A stretch of 64,000 bases of DNA from VXYL01 sp965199875 (lineage in GTDB: Bacteria > Pseudomonadota > Gammaproteobacteria > Pseudomonadales > Azotimanducaceae): NCBI GenBank assembly GCA_965199875.1, contig OZ241346.1, positions 2,976,001-3,040,000 of the forward strand, written 5' to 3'. Positions 38,391 through 47,311 of this stretch are shown in pieces; position 1 is the stretch's first letter; each line of letters opens with the position of its first letter. The position numbers and the translations under genes were made by a program. Under the pieces are notes generated by a model. It saw only the letters and a list, made by a program, of their open reading frames with translations. It did not search any database and was not told the origin of the DNA.

Positions 38391-39866
38391 TCAGCCGGCG
38401 AAAACATACCGGTATTGCTGCCGAAGCACGTTCTTTTGCACCTTGCCCATCGCGTTGCGCGGCAGTTCGTCCGCTTGAACGACGCGCTTCGGCTGCTTGT
38501 AGCGGGCCAGTCTGTCCTTCAGGTGCGCGTCCACCGCCGCCTGATCGATGGCCACATCGGCAACCACGACGGCGAGGACCCCTTCGCCGAAATCCGCGTG
38601 GGGAACGCCGACGACGGCGGACTCCGCAACGCCGGGCAGTTCGTCGAGCAGTGCTTCCACTTCCTTCGGATAGACGTTGTAGCCGCCGGAGATCACCACG
38701 TCCTTGCCGCGCCCGACGATGGCGACGCGGCCGTCGGCATCCATCCGCCCCAGGTCGCCGGTGATGAAGAAGCCGTCGTCGCGGAACTCCGTGGCGTTCC
38801 GCTCCGGCATCCGCCAATAGCCCTTGAAAACGTTGGCGCCGCGCACTTCGATGCCGCCGACTTCGCCGCTCGGCAACACGCTGCCGTCGTCGTCGGCGAT
38901 GCGCACTTCGACGCCCGGCAGCGCGAAGCCGACGCTGCCGGGCAGGCGCTCGCCACGCAGCGGGTTGGAGGTGTTCATCAGCGTCTCGCTCATGCCGTAG
39001 CGTTCCAGGATGCGCAAGCCGGTGCGCCGCTCGAACTCGGCGAAGGTCGACTCGGCAAGCGGCGCAGAGCCGGAGATGAAGAGGCGCATGTTGGCGCAGA
39101 CGCTGCCGTCGAAGGCGTCGCTGCCAAGCAGCCGGGTGTAGAACGTCGGCACGCCCATCAGCACCGTCGAACGCGGCAGCTGGGCCAGCATCGTCGGCAG
39201 GTCGAACCTGGGCAGGAATACCGTCGGCGTCGCCGCCAGGAACGAACAGTGCAGCGCCACGAACAAGCCGTGGACGTGGAAGATGGGCAGCGCATGCAGC
39301 AGCACGTCGTCCTTGCGCCAGCCCCAGCAGCGGGCAAGGGCTTCGGCGTTGGAGCGTAGATTGCCGTGGCTGAGCATCGCCCCCTTGGAGCGTCCGGTGG
39401 TGCCCGAGGTATAGACCAGGGCGGCCAGATCGTCGTCCTCCCGGAGCGTGGTCTCGGCAAGCGGTTTGCTTGCCGCGGCCAGCTCCGCCAACGTGCCGAG
39501 GCCGGCTTCGTCCAAGGTCTCTTCGACCGGCGCGACTCCACCGGTACTGCTGGCGACGAACAGCGCCGGTTCGGCATCGGCGACGAAGTGCTCGACTTCC
39601 GGGCGGGTGTAGGCGGGATTGATGGGCGCGTAGACGGCGCCGATCTTCAAGCAGGCGAGGTACAGAGCGACCGCTTGCGGGGTCTTCTCCACCTGCGCCA
39701 GCACGCGATCGCCGGCCGCCACGCCGCGGCTTGCCAAGGCGCCGGCCATGCGTTCGACCTTCGCCAGCAGGCCGGCGTAGCTGATGCCGTCGCCTTGCGG
39801 GCAGACCAGCGCTGGCGAAGTGCCCGCTGCGCGAAAGGCAGCCTCGAAACGACTGTAGAGATTCAC
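38391..39866 (-). CDS. matB: acyl-CoA synthetase, malonyl-CoA ligase-like (MatB)
   Basis: A 491-residue AMP-forming ligase. ATP motifs are VYTSGTTGRSKGAMLSHGN and RYGMSETLM, then FFITGDLGRMDADG and RGKDVVISGGYNVYPKEVE. The catalytic lysine lies in LPRNAMGKVQKN. The resemblance of the PRNAMGKVQKN end and of IFHVHGLFVA to malonyl-CoA synthetases makes malonate activation the best guess. It starts at GTG 39866, overlapping the rhomboid stop by four bases (GTGA). The upstream neighbours are a rhomboid protease and a PhyH dioxygenase on the same strand. Confidence 0.85.
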   Translation of the reverse strand: MNLYSRFEAAFRAAGTSPALVCPQGDGISYAGLLAKVERMAGALASRGVAAGDRVLAQVEKTPQAVALYLACLKIGAVYAPINPAYTRPEVEHFVADAEPALFVASSTGGVAPVEETLDEAGLGTLAELAAASKPLAETTLREDDDLAALVYTSGTTGRSKGAMLSHGNLRSNAEALARCWGWRKDDVLLHALPIFHVHGLFVALHCSFLAATPTVFLPRFDLPTMLAQLPRSTVLMGVPTFYTRLLGSDAFDGSVCANMRLFISGSAPLAESTFAEFERRTGLRILERYGMSETLMNTSNPLRGERLPGSVGFALPGVEVRIADDDGSVLPSGEVGGIEVRGANVFKGYWRMPERNATEFRDDGFFITGDLGRMDADGRVAIVGRGKDVVISGGYNVYPKEVEALLDELPGVAESAVVGVPHADFGEGVLAVVVADVAIDQAAVDAHLKDRLARYKQPKRVVQADELPRNAMGKVQKNVLRQQYRYVFAG

Positions 39867-40456
39867 CGCGCCTCGCCGGCGTCCTGGATCGCGGCCCGAC
39901 GCCTATCCAGCATGTGGCCAATGTGCGCCACCGCGACCCCGGCCAGCAGGCCGAACAAGTGCGCTTCCCAGGAAACCTGGTCGCCCCTCGGCAGCACGCC
40001 GAACACCATGCCGCCGTAGACGAGGATGACCAGCGCGGTGACGGCGATGGACGACAAGCGACGCTCGTACAGTCCCCGCACCACCAGAAATCCGAAGAAG
40101 CCGAAGACGACGCCGCTGGCGCCGATGTGCGCTGCGTTGCGCCCCATCAGCCACAGCGCCAGACCGCCGAGCAGGACAATCGCCAGCGTCACCTTGAGGA
40201 AGTAGCGCACGCCGCGGCTGAGCAGCAGGGCGCCGAAGAAGATCATCGGCACGGTGTTGGCCATCAGGTGCATGAGGGAACCATGCACCAGGGGCATGCC
40301 GAGGATGCCGATCAGGCTGTCCAACCGGCGCGGCACCACCGCCAGATCGTGGGGCAGGTGGTGAACCACGAACAAGCCGATGAGCGACACGCACCAGACC
40401 ACGCCGATGCAGGTGGCGAGCGCGGTGATGCGCGACCTGAGAACGGCAGGCTGCAT
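39863..40456 (-). CDS. rhomboid-family intramembrane serine protease
   Basis: A 197-residue membrane protein with about six helices. The catalytic serine lies in HIGASGVVFGFFGF, the catalytic histidine in WEAHLFGLLAG, and the HGSLMHLMANTVPM segment holds the conserved His/Asn of the oxyanion region. These enzymes cleave membrane proteins within or near the bilayer. ATG at 40456 has GGAGG about 15 bases upstream. The overlap with the MatB gene suggests co-transcription without obvious functional logic. Confidence 0.88.
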   Translation of the reverse strand: MQPAVLRSRITALATCIGVVWCVSLIGLFVVHHLPHDLAVVPRRLDSLIGILGMPLVHGSLMHLMANTVPMIFFGALLLSRGVRYFLKVTLAIVLLGGLALWLMGRNAAHIGASGVVFGFFGFLVVRGLYERRLSSIAVTALVILVYGGMVFGVLPRGDQVSWEAHLFGLLAGVAVAHIGHMLDRRRAAIQDAGEAR

Positions 40457-40479
40457 CGTCGTGACCGAGCCTCCTTCGC

Positions 40480-41331
40480 TTAGGGAACGAGCGCTTCGGC
40501 GCCCAGCCGTTCGGCAAGCCAGGTCTTCAGCGGCACGTCCTCCTCGGCCGGCGACGTATAGCCGAAGCCGCCGTTGGGGCTGGCGCCCAGCAACTGCCGG
40601 CGCACCGGGTCTGCCGCGTCCAGGTAGTGCGCCACCGTCATGTCGTCCCGGGGCCGCAGCCAGCGGTAGCTGTAGCCCAGAAACAACACCTTGCGCGTGA
40701 CGCGGGAACGGTTCAGCCCGGCGGCATGCCACAGGCGCCGATCGAAGAACACCGCATCGCCGGCGTCGGCCAGCACCGGCGTGGCGCGCGGGTGGTCGAG
40801 CGTTTCGTCGTCCGGCAAGTCCAGCCGGTTGCGCCGATGGCTGCCGGGCACGACGTGGAAGTTGCCGCGATCGGGCGCCAAGGTGCTGGAAAGGAAATAC
40901 CCGACTTTCAACGACACCCGCGGCCGCGGTTCGCCTTCGAGTTCCAGATTCAGCCGACCGCTGTCCTGATGCCAGCCGAGCCGCGGCTGCTTCGGCCGAA
41001 AGCCGTCCGGCAGCGGCGGCGTGACGATCAAGTGCGAGTGGTAGAGCTGAATGTGCCAGCCGAGGATGTCCACCACCTTCATGAAGGTCTGCGGCAGGTC
41101 CACGAGTTCGAGGAAGGCGTCGTCCTTGCCGATGGCGTCGAGCAGGTTCAACGGCTGGTGCGCCTTCAGCTTGCGTCTGGGCCGCCACTCGGCGTCGATG
41201 CGCTCGGCGGCGGCCGCCAGCGTCGCGGTCTTGCTTTCGGGCAAGACGCCGGGCACGACGAGAAAGCCCTGTTCCTCGAACTGCCGCCGCTCGGCGTCGG
41301 TGAGCCGGTGCTCCAGGCAGGCGTCTTCCAC
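40480..41331 (-). CDS. phytanoyl-CoA dioxygenase (PhyH) family protein
   Basis: A 283-residue Fe(II)/2-oxoglutarate-dependent oxygenase. The iron ligands are the HxD in GWHQDSG and the distal histidine in RRLWHAAGLNRS, with the 2-oxoglutarate-binding arginine in the SRVTRKV segment. Members hydroxylate branched fatty acyl groups, osmolytes or antibiotics; no substrate can be named. The start is GTG at 41331, with a poor ribosome site. It lies 23 bp upstream of the rhomboid gene. Confidence 0.88.
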   Translation of the reverse strand: MEDACLEHRLTDAERRQFEEQGFLVVPGVLPESKTATLAAAAERIDAEWRPRRKLKAHQPLNLLDAIGKDDAFLELVDLPQTFMKVVDILGWHIQLYHSHLIVTPPLPDGFRPKQPRLGWHQDSGRLNLELEGEPRPRVSLKVGYFLSSTLAPDRGNFHVVPGSHRRNRLDLPDDETLDHPRATPVLADAGDAVFFDRRLWHAAGLNRSRVTRKVLFLGYSYRWLRPRDDMTVAHYLDAADPVRRQLLGASPNGGFGYTSPAEEDVPLKTWLAERLGAEALVP

Positions 41332-41700
41332 GCTGGCGGCCGCTTAGCTCGCCGCCGAACGAAGACGCAGGCTTGCTTTGATCATCACTCGTCTTCCGAG
41401 TTCCTGCTTCGAGCCGATTATAGTGCTGCGAGAGTCCTGGTGGACGTGGGAGAAAGAACGCCCAGATGCCGACACCGGGTCTGTACAGGCCCGTTTGCGG
41501 CCATTGTCCCGACGTCCAGGACTTTCGCCCGTCGTGGCGCTTGTGGCGACGAAGGGCCACCGTGGGGCGAAACCACGCCCGAGCGACCGCGACAGTGCCA
41601 TGAAGCCAAGCGACTCGCCCTCCACGGTCCTGTTCCAGGACCCGGGCCTCTCTGGCGGGGCGCGCGACCAGCCGCCAAGCCGCACGGATACTCAAGCGGT
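41332..41700. promoter_or_regulatory. intergenic region with a consensus -10 for the PhyH operon
   Basis: A 369-bp gap between the PhyH gene start and the OppC-type permease stop, both on the minus strand. A perfect TATAAT occurs on the minus strand at 41417-41422, about 86 bp upstream of the PhyH GTG. The -35 position, near 41440-41445, reads GTCCAC and is weak. The remainder holds only short open frames with low-complexity translations, and I do not call a gene. Confidence 0.35.
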
Positions 41701-42546
41701 TCAGCCGCCATCGCGCCAGGCGCCTCGCCCCGGTGCGCCGCTCGCCAAGGCGTTGCGCAGCCGGTCGCCGAGCACGGTGAAGGCGAACAGCGTCAGCGCC
41801 AGCAGAGCGGCGGGGAAGATCAGCTGCCAAGGCGAGGAGTGCATCTCCCGGGCGCCGTCGGCGATGAGCACGCCCCAGCTGGTCTGCGGTTCCTGAACGC
41901 CGAGGCCCAGAAAGCTGATGAAGCTCTCCGCCATGATCACGCCGGGCACGGTGAGCATGGCGTAGACGAACGCCGGGCCGAGCACGTTCGGCGCGATGTG
42001 GCGGCCGACGATGCCGACGGTGGTGGCGCCGAGCGTCCGCGCCGCAGCGACGAAGGCTTCGTTCTTCACCACCAGGGTTCGGCTGCGCACGATGCGCGCC
42101 AGATCCAGCCACGAGACGGCGCCGAGGGCCACGAAGAGCAGATAGACGTTGCGTCCGAACAGCGCCACCAGCAACACCACCAGCAGGATGAACGGCAGTG
42201 CGTACAGGCCATCGACGATGCGCATCATGGCCTGGTCCGCCGCGCCGCCGAGGTAGCCGGCAAGGGCGCCCCAGGGGATGCCGATGAGGCAGCTGACGGC
42301 GGTGGCCAGGAGCGCCACGACGATGGAGACCCGCGCCCCCACCAGCGTTCGCACCAGCAGGTCGCGCCCCGCGCCGTCGGTGCCGAACCAGTGCTCGGCG
42401 CTCGGCGGCGCGTCGATGGCGTTCCAGTCCACCGCGTCGTAGTCCCATGCCGACAGCCACGGGCCGAGCATCGCCGCCAGCACCACCACCGCCAGCAGCG
42501 CGCAGCCGAAGCGCGCCAGGCCGCTGCCGAACAGGGCGTCACGCAT
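41701..42546 (-). CDS. OppC/DppC-type ABC transporter permease
   Basis: A 281-residue inner-membrane permease. After one N-terminal helix and a periplasmic stretch with HWFGTDGAGRDLLVRTLVGAR, the binding-protein-dependent transport domain follows. The EAA loop is EAFVAAARTLGATTVGIVGRH, and SFISFLGLGVQEPQTSWGVL is typical of peptide importers. The start overlaps the 3' end of the OppB-type gene by 8 bp. No ATPase or solute-binding protein gene is adjacent; a compatible double ATPase is at 27535-29139. Confidence 0.9.
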   Translation of the reverse strand: MRDALFGSGLARFGCALLAVVVLAAMLGPWLSAWDYDAVDWNAIDAPPSAEHWFGTDGAGRDLLVRTLVGARVSIVVALLATAVSCLIGIPWGALAGYLGGAADQAMMRIVDGLYALPFILLVVLLVALFGRNVYLLFVALGAVSWLDLARIVRSRTLVVKNEAFVAAARTLGATTVGIVGRHIAPNVLGPAFVYAMLTVPGVIMAESFISFLGLGVQEPQTSWGVLIADGAREMHSSPWQLIFPAALLALTLFAFTVLGDRLRNALASGAPGRGAWRDGG

Positions 42547-43456
42547 GGCGAATGCGCGGGTCCAGCCGGGCGCAGCACAGGTCGGCGAGCAGGTTGAGCG
42601 CCAGCACCAGCGCGGCGTAGACGACGACGGTGCCGGTGACCAGCGTGTAGTCCCGATTCAACGCGCCCTGCACGAAGTAGCGGCCGAGGCCCGGCAGCGA
42701 GAACACTTCCTCGATCACCAGCGATCCGGCCAGCAGCGCCGCCGCGGCCGGGCCGGCAAAGGCGGCCACCGGCACCAGAGCGCTCGGCAGCACGTGCCGA
42801 AGCACGATGCACCCGGTCGGCATGCCCTTGGCGCGGGCCGTCAGCACATGCGGGCGTCGCAGCTCTTCGGCAACGCTGCCCCGGGCCAGGCGGGCGAAAG
42901 CCGCCATGTGCGGCAGGGAAAGCGCGATCACCGGCAGCACGAGGTGCCTGACGCTGTCGAAACCGCCAGCCGGAAGCCATCCCAGCAGCACGGCGAAGAC
43001 GAGAACCAGCGCCGGGCCGACCACGATGGGCGGCACGGCCAGCGCGGCCGTGCTCAACACCACCAGCAGCCGATCCCGCGCACCATCCTGGCGCAGCGCC
43101 GCAAACGCGCCGCTCGGCACGCCGATGGCCAGTGCCAAGAGCAGCGCCAGGCCGCCCACCGCCAGGCTTACCGGCAGCCCTTGCGCGATCAGCTCGTTGA
43201 TGCTGAAGTCCTTTTGCCGGAACGACGGCCCGAAGTCGCCGCTGGCCAACATGCCAAGGTAGCGAACGTACTGCTCGACCAGCGGTTCGTCCAAGTGGTA
43301 GGCAGCGCGCAGATTGGCTTCCACCGCCGCTGGCAGCCGACGTTCGCCATCGAAAGGGCCGCCCGGCACGGCGCGAACCAGGAAGAACGCGACACTTGCC
43401 ACCGCCCACAGAACCATGGCCGCGAAGGCGATCCGCCGAAGCAGGTAGCGGGTCAT
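42539..43456 (-). CDS. OppB/DppB-type ABC transporter permease
   Basis: A 305-residue membrane protein with the family start YLLRRIAFAAMVLWAVASVA, APGGPF-like VRAVPGGPFD, and the EAA loop HVLTARAKGMPTGCIVLRHV. The C-terminal EEVFSLPGLGRYFVQGALNRDY is diagnostic of OppB-type components. Six transmembrane helices are expected. It pairs with the OppC-type permease, which starts inside its last codons. It is divergent from the large ABC-2/M1-like gene. Confidence 0.92.
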   Translation of the reverse strand: MTRYLLRRIAFAAMVLWAVASVAFFLVRAVPGGPFDGERRLPAAVEANLRAAYHLDEPLVEQYVRYLGMLASGDFGPSFRQKDFSINELIAQGLPVSLAVGGLALLLALAIGVPSGAFAALRQDGARDRLLVVLSTAALAVPPIVVGPALVLVFAVLLGWLPAGGFDSVRHLVLPVIALSLPHMAAFARLARGSVAEELRRPHVLTARAKGMPTGCIVLRHVLPSALVPVAAFAGPAAAALLAGSLVIEEVFSLPGLGRYFVQGALNRDYTLVTGTVVVYAALVLALNLLADLCCARLDPRIRHA

Positions 43457-43567
43457 GCCATTGGTTGGCGATTCGATTCCGAAAACCGTTGTCGCGGTGT
43501 GGCGTCGATCTTAGCATTGAGGACCCGCATCGCTTGGTGAACGGCAGTGTCCGCAAGCAGCCGTCGC

Positions 43568-46500
43568 ATGTTCCACGACAGCCTCGCCATCGCGCTGCTG
43601 GAACTGCGCTGCATTCGCCGGGCGACGCGAACGTGGGTGCTGGCGGTGCTCGCGTTGGCCGCCGGGTGGGGCGCCTTCGTCTTCTACCACCATGCGGCGC
43701 TTCAGCACTACTCGAATGGCCACTACTCCGGCAACATCGTGCCGGGGCGCTTTCTCGTGGCGGGATACGCCGCCTGCTTCCTGATGCCGCTCTTGGCCGG
43801 AGTCGTGTTCCTCGCCTTCGATCACCGCCACCGCGATCGGGCGGCCGGCGTCGTCGAGGTACTGGATGCGCGCCCGGCTGCAAATCTCGCTTTCTTCCTC
43901 GGCCGGCTGACGGCCCTCGTGGCGGCCATGTGGCTGCTGTGCGCGGTGTTCGCGGCGTCGCTGCAAGCCGCGGGCCTGGCGGCGGACAAATGGCTGCGAA
44001 GCGGCGCTTTGGACGGCTGGCTGGGGCCGCTGGAGCCTTGGTCGCTGACCGCGTTCCTGTTCGTGGACGCGCCGCCGGCACTGGTGCTGTGGGGCGCCTT
44101 GGTGCTGCTGCTGGCGGCGGTGCTGCGCCATCGGCTGGCCGTCGCCGTGGTTGCGCTGGCGCTGCTCGGCGGCTACGGATGGCTGCTGCTGCACGCCCCG
44201 CTGCGCACGCTGCCAGCCATCTCCGTGTTCTCCGGCTTCGACGGCTTCGCCTCGGACATGCTGCCGCGCTTCCTCACCGAAGAAAGCGCCGTGCTGCGCG
44301 GAGCGCAACTGCTGCTGGGCGTCGGATTCGCCGCCCTAGGCGCCGCCGGCCATGCCAGAGCGGACAGCGCATCGACAGCGCCGACCTTGTTCGGCGGACT
44401 GGCCCTCGTCGTTGCCGGCGCCTCGGCAGTCGTCGTCCTAGGGCAGTCGAACGTTGCCGCCGAGCGCCAGCGCCAAGCGTGGCAGGACGCCCAAGCCGCG
44501 CATCGGCACACCCCCGCGGCGGACCTTCTGCGGCTGCAGGCCGAGGTCGCCATCGAACCTGCCAAGGCGCTGCGCATCGACGCCTCGCTGGCTCTCGTCC
44601 TGCCGGCCGAGCGGAAGCTGGTGCTCTCGCTGAACCCGGGAATGCATGTGCAGAAGGTCGAGTTTCTCGGCCAGACGGTGCCCTACCGCCATGAAGACGG
44701 GCTGCTCCACGTCGCGGCGCCAAGTGCCGTTGCCGGAACCGAAGCGACGCTGCGAGTGCTGGCGAGCGGCCTGCCGGACCCGCGCTTCGCCTATCTGGAC
44801 AGCGTGGTCGATCCGCTGTCCCTCGGCGTTGCCGCAAGCCACTACCGCATCCTCGGCACCGAGCCGATGGTGTTCTCGAGCGACTACGCCGTGCTGCTGC
44901 CAAGTCTGAGGTGGCTGCCCATGCCGGGCGCGAATCTGGACGGCGCACCGGACTTCCACGATCTGCACCTGCGGCTGGAGGTGCCAAGGGACTGGCAGGC
45001 GGTTGCTCCGGGAGTGCGCGAAGAGGTCGAGTCTCCTGCCGAGCGCCGACGCTACCGATTTGCAACCAAGTCCGCGACGCCGATGACCGGCGTCGTCGCC
45101 GGACGCTTCGAGCGCTACGCCGCAACGGTGGCCGGCGTGGAGATGGAACTGCTGCTGCATTCCGGGCACCGGCGCAATGCCAGGTTCTTTGCGTCCGACG
45201 CGCAGCAGCTCCTGAAGCTGTTCCTAGGCATGCGCTTGGACGGCGCGAAGAGGGCGGGGCTGCCCTACCCGCACGAGCGCTTCAGCGTCGTGGAGGTGCC
45301 GGGGCGGCTGCGCGGCTTCGGCGGCGGCTGGCGGTTGGGCACGACGCTGGCGCTGCCCGGCACCGCCCTGCTGCGCGAATACGGGCTGCCGTCCATGCGC
45401 ATGACGATGCCGCCCATTCACATGGTGATGTTCTTCATGCCCGCGGACTTCAGCGGCGGCGACCCGACCATCGCCCTGTGGCGGAGCATGATGCGCTTTC
45501 GCGCCGCCGCGGTTGGCGAACAGGCGACGATGCTGGACTTCCTGATGGACAACGTCGCGAAGTCCGTCTTGACCGGCTATTGGCCGAGCTTCTTCTCCGC
45601 GCACCACTACGACGCCAGCGGGAACGGCGGCCCCGCCGTCGAGGCGCTGCACCGGGTGATGGGACACGGCACCGCGGTGGACCGCGAGCTCAAGGCAGCG
45701 GCCAACCGGGCGGCCGTCTCGGAGGAGTTCCTAGCCAACACGCTCGGCGAGCTGGACTTCGCCCACGACGCCAAGAGCGCCTTGGAGATGCTCAACTTCA
45801 AGGGCCGGATGGTGGCGCGAATGCTCGCTACCGGATGGGCCGGCACCGGCTCGGTCGACCTGATTCGGGAACTGCTGCGGCGCCACGGCGGGGGCGTCTA
45901 CACGCTCGACGACCTGCGCGCCGCGGCCGAAGCCGCTGGCGCGCCCCTCGACTCGGCGGTGGGCGAGTGGTGGACGAGCAGCGAGCTGCCGGGGTTCGTC
46001 GCGTCGGAGCTTGCCGCCTACCGGCTCGAAGACGACGCGGACGGCCCGCGCTACCAGCTGCGGCTGCACGTCTGCAACGCCGAACCCGTTCCTGGCCTGG
46101 TGCGGCTGCTCTGCCGCGGCAGCGAAGCCACCCAGACCTGTTCGTTCAAGGGCCATGCGGTGCAGCCACGCGCCTGCATCGAAGTGGGCGAAGTGACGGA
46201 CTTCCCGCCCTCGGAGGCCACGCTCGATACCTATCTCTCGCGCAACGGCAACGGCATCGCGCTGCCGGCGCCGTCCATCGATGCGGAACGGGCGATCGGC
46301 GCCGAACCGCTGCAGGGTGCGCGTGCGAGCGCGTGGCGTCCGTCGCCGACGATGGACATCGTGGTGGACGATCTGTCCGAAGGATTCGCGCTGGACGACG
46401 AGACGGCGCCGCGGGGATGGCGGCTCCCGGGGCGGCAGCCGACCTGGAGACGCCAGGAGACGAACGGCAGCTGGGGCCGCTACGCCCGCACGGCCACCTG

Positions 46501-46894
46501 GTCGACGCCTGGAGACGGCGACCGCTCCGCGACGTTCGCGGCCCAGCTGCCGCAAGCTGGCCGCTGGCGCTTGGACTACCACCTGCCGGGCAGCGAAGTC
46601 GCCGAGCTCGAAGGCAGCGTCGGCATGTCGTTCAGAAGGACACGGGCGACGCATCAGCTCGGCCGCTACGAGATGGCGCTGGTGGAAGGGACCGGGGACG
46701 CCGAGCCCACGGACGGCGGGAAACGGACGCCGCTGGCGTTCGACGGCAGCATCGCCGAAGAGGGCTGGAACCATCTCGGCACCTTCGACCTGCGCTCCAC
46801 GAACGTGGCGCTGGTGGTGACGGACCGAACCGACGGCGACATGGTGGTCGTGGACGCCATCCGCTGGCGCCCGCTCGACCAACCGACGCAGTGA
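43568..46894 (+). CDS. ABC-2-like membrane / degenerate M1-peptidase / golvesin-like multidomain protein
   Basis: A 1108-residue protein (ATG 43568; GTG 43547 is an alternative). Residues about 1-310 contain some eight hydrophobic helices with VFLAFDHRHRDRAAGVVEVL, like the permease part of ABC-2 exporters. Residues about 330-560 look like the beta-rich N-terminal part of an M1 aminopeptidase (LVLSLNPGMHVQKVE, FAYLDS). The expected catalytic part (about 560-790, with FSVVEVPGRLRGFGGGWRL) lacks HExxH and ends in SFFSAHHYD. Residues about 928-1108 (DIVVDDLSEGF, WGRYARTATWSTP, GRWRLDYHLPG, VVVDAIRW) resemble golvesin/Xly-type C-terminal domains. A similar protein is encoded at 58301-61678. No ABC ATPase is adjacent. 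Function unknown; peptidase activity is unlikely unless another metal site exists. Confidence 0.75.
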   Translation: MFHDSLAIALLELRCIRRATRTWVLAVLALAAGWGAFVFYHHAALQHYSNGHYSGNIVPGRFLVAGYAACFLMPLLAGVVFLAFDHRHRDRAAGVVEVLDARPAANLAFFLGRLTALVAAMWLLCAVFAASLQAAGLAADKWLRSGALDGWLGPLEPWSLTAFLFVDAPPALVLWGALVLLLAAVLRHRLAVAVVALALLGGYGWLLLHAPLRTLPAISVFSGFDGFASDMLPRFLTEESAVLRGAQLLLGVGFAALGAAGHARADSASTAPTLFGGLALVVAGASAVVVLGQSNVAAERQRQAWQDAQAAHRHTPAADLLRLQAEVAIEPAKALRIDASLALVLPAERKLVLSLNPGMHVQKVEFLGQTVPYRHEDGLLHVAAPSAVAGTEATLRVLASGLPDPRFAYLDSVVDPLSLGVAASHYRILGTEPMVFSSDYAVLLPSLRWLPMPGANLDGAPDFHDLHLRLEVPRDWQAVAPGVREEVESPAERRRYRFATKSATPMTGVVAGRFERYAATVAGVEMELLLHSGHRRNARFFASDAQQLLKLFLGMRLDGAKRAGLPYPHERFSVVEVPGRLRGFGGGWRLGTTLALPGTALLREYGLPSMRMTMPPIHMVMFFMPADFSGGDPTIALWRSMMRFRAAAVGEQATMLDFLMDNVAKSVLTGYWPSFFSAHHYDASGNGGPAVEALHRVMGHGTAVDRELKAAANRAAVSEEFLANTLGELDFAHDAKSALEMLNFKGRMVARMLATGWAGTGSVDLIRELLRRHGGGVYTLDDLRAAAEAAGAPLDSAVGEWWTSSELPGFVASELAAYRLEDDADGPRYQLRLHVCNAEPVPGLVRLLCRGSEATQTCSFKGHAVQPRACIEVGEVTDFPPSEATLDTYLSRNGNGIALPAPSIDAERAIGAEPLQGARASAWRPSPTMDIVVDDLSEGFALDDETAPRGWRLPGRQPTWRRQETNGSWGRYARTATWSTPGDGDRSATFAAQLPQAGRWRLDYHLPGSEVAELEGSVGMSFRRTRATHQLGRYEMALVEGTGDAEPTDGGKRTPLAFDGSIAEEGWNHLGTFDLRSTNVALVVTDRTDGDMVVVDAIRWRPLDQPTQ

Positions 46895-47311
46895 GTAAGG
46901 GAGCATCGAGACTTGTAGGTGCTCGCCACGCCGACCTGCTTGCTCAAGCCCGACCGTGCGTTCGCCACGCCTCGCGTTCAAGTATGCGGCGGTGCTGCGC
47001 CATCATGTAGTCGTGGAACGACGGAATGCCGAAAGAGACGTAGCCGGTGACGATCAACACCTGCTTCCGCCCGCGCCGAAGCGGCAAGCAGCGAGCCAAG
47101 GGTTTGCGGCGCTTCGGCGCCGATGCCCACCTTGGCAACGCCAAGCCCGACCTAGTGTGCCGCTTCCAAAATGACGTGCGTTCCAGTGGGGACTTTCGTC
47201 GCTCGACCGGGACACCGGCGGCCTTGCGGGGCGGCACATCCTCAAGCAGCGCACGCCGAGGCGACGATTAGACGAACGTGCCATTTACCATGTCAATTCG
47301 GAATCGAACCA
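46895..47311. other. intergenic region without a supported gene
   Basis: This 417-bp stretch lies between the convergent large ABC-2/M1-like gene and the tail-anchored unknown. Short frames exist on both strands (for example 46944-47237 minus), but their translations are arginine-rich at the start and match nothing I recognise. The minus-strand C-terminal piece VLIVTGYVSFGIPSFHDYMM looks more protein-like and could be a gene remnant. From 47265 to 47311 the sequence is more AT-rich. Confidence 0.3.

Noticed and set aside
41344..41685. A 113-codon minus-strand frame in the gap upstream of PhyH
   Set aside because: The translation is low-complexity and matches nothing; a promoter-like -10 lies inside it.
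43568..46894. Search for an HExxH zinc motif to call an active M1 peptidase
   Set aside because: Only HE pairs without a second histidine were found (for example YRHEDG and PHERFS), so peptidase activity was not claimed.
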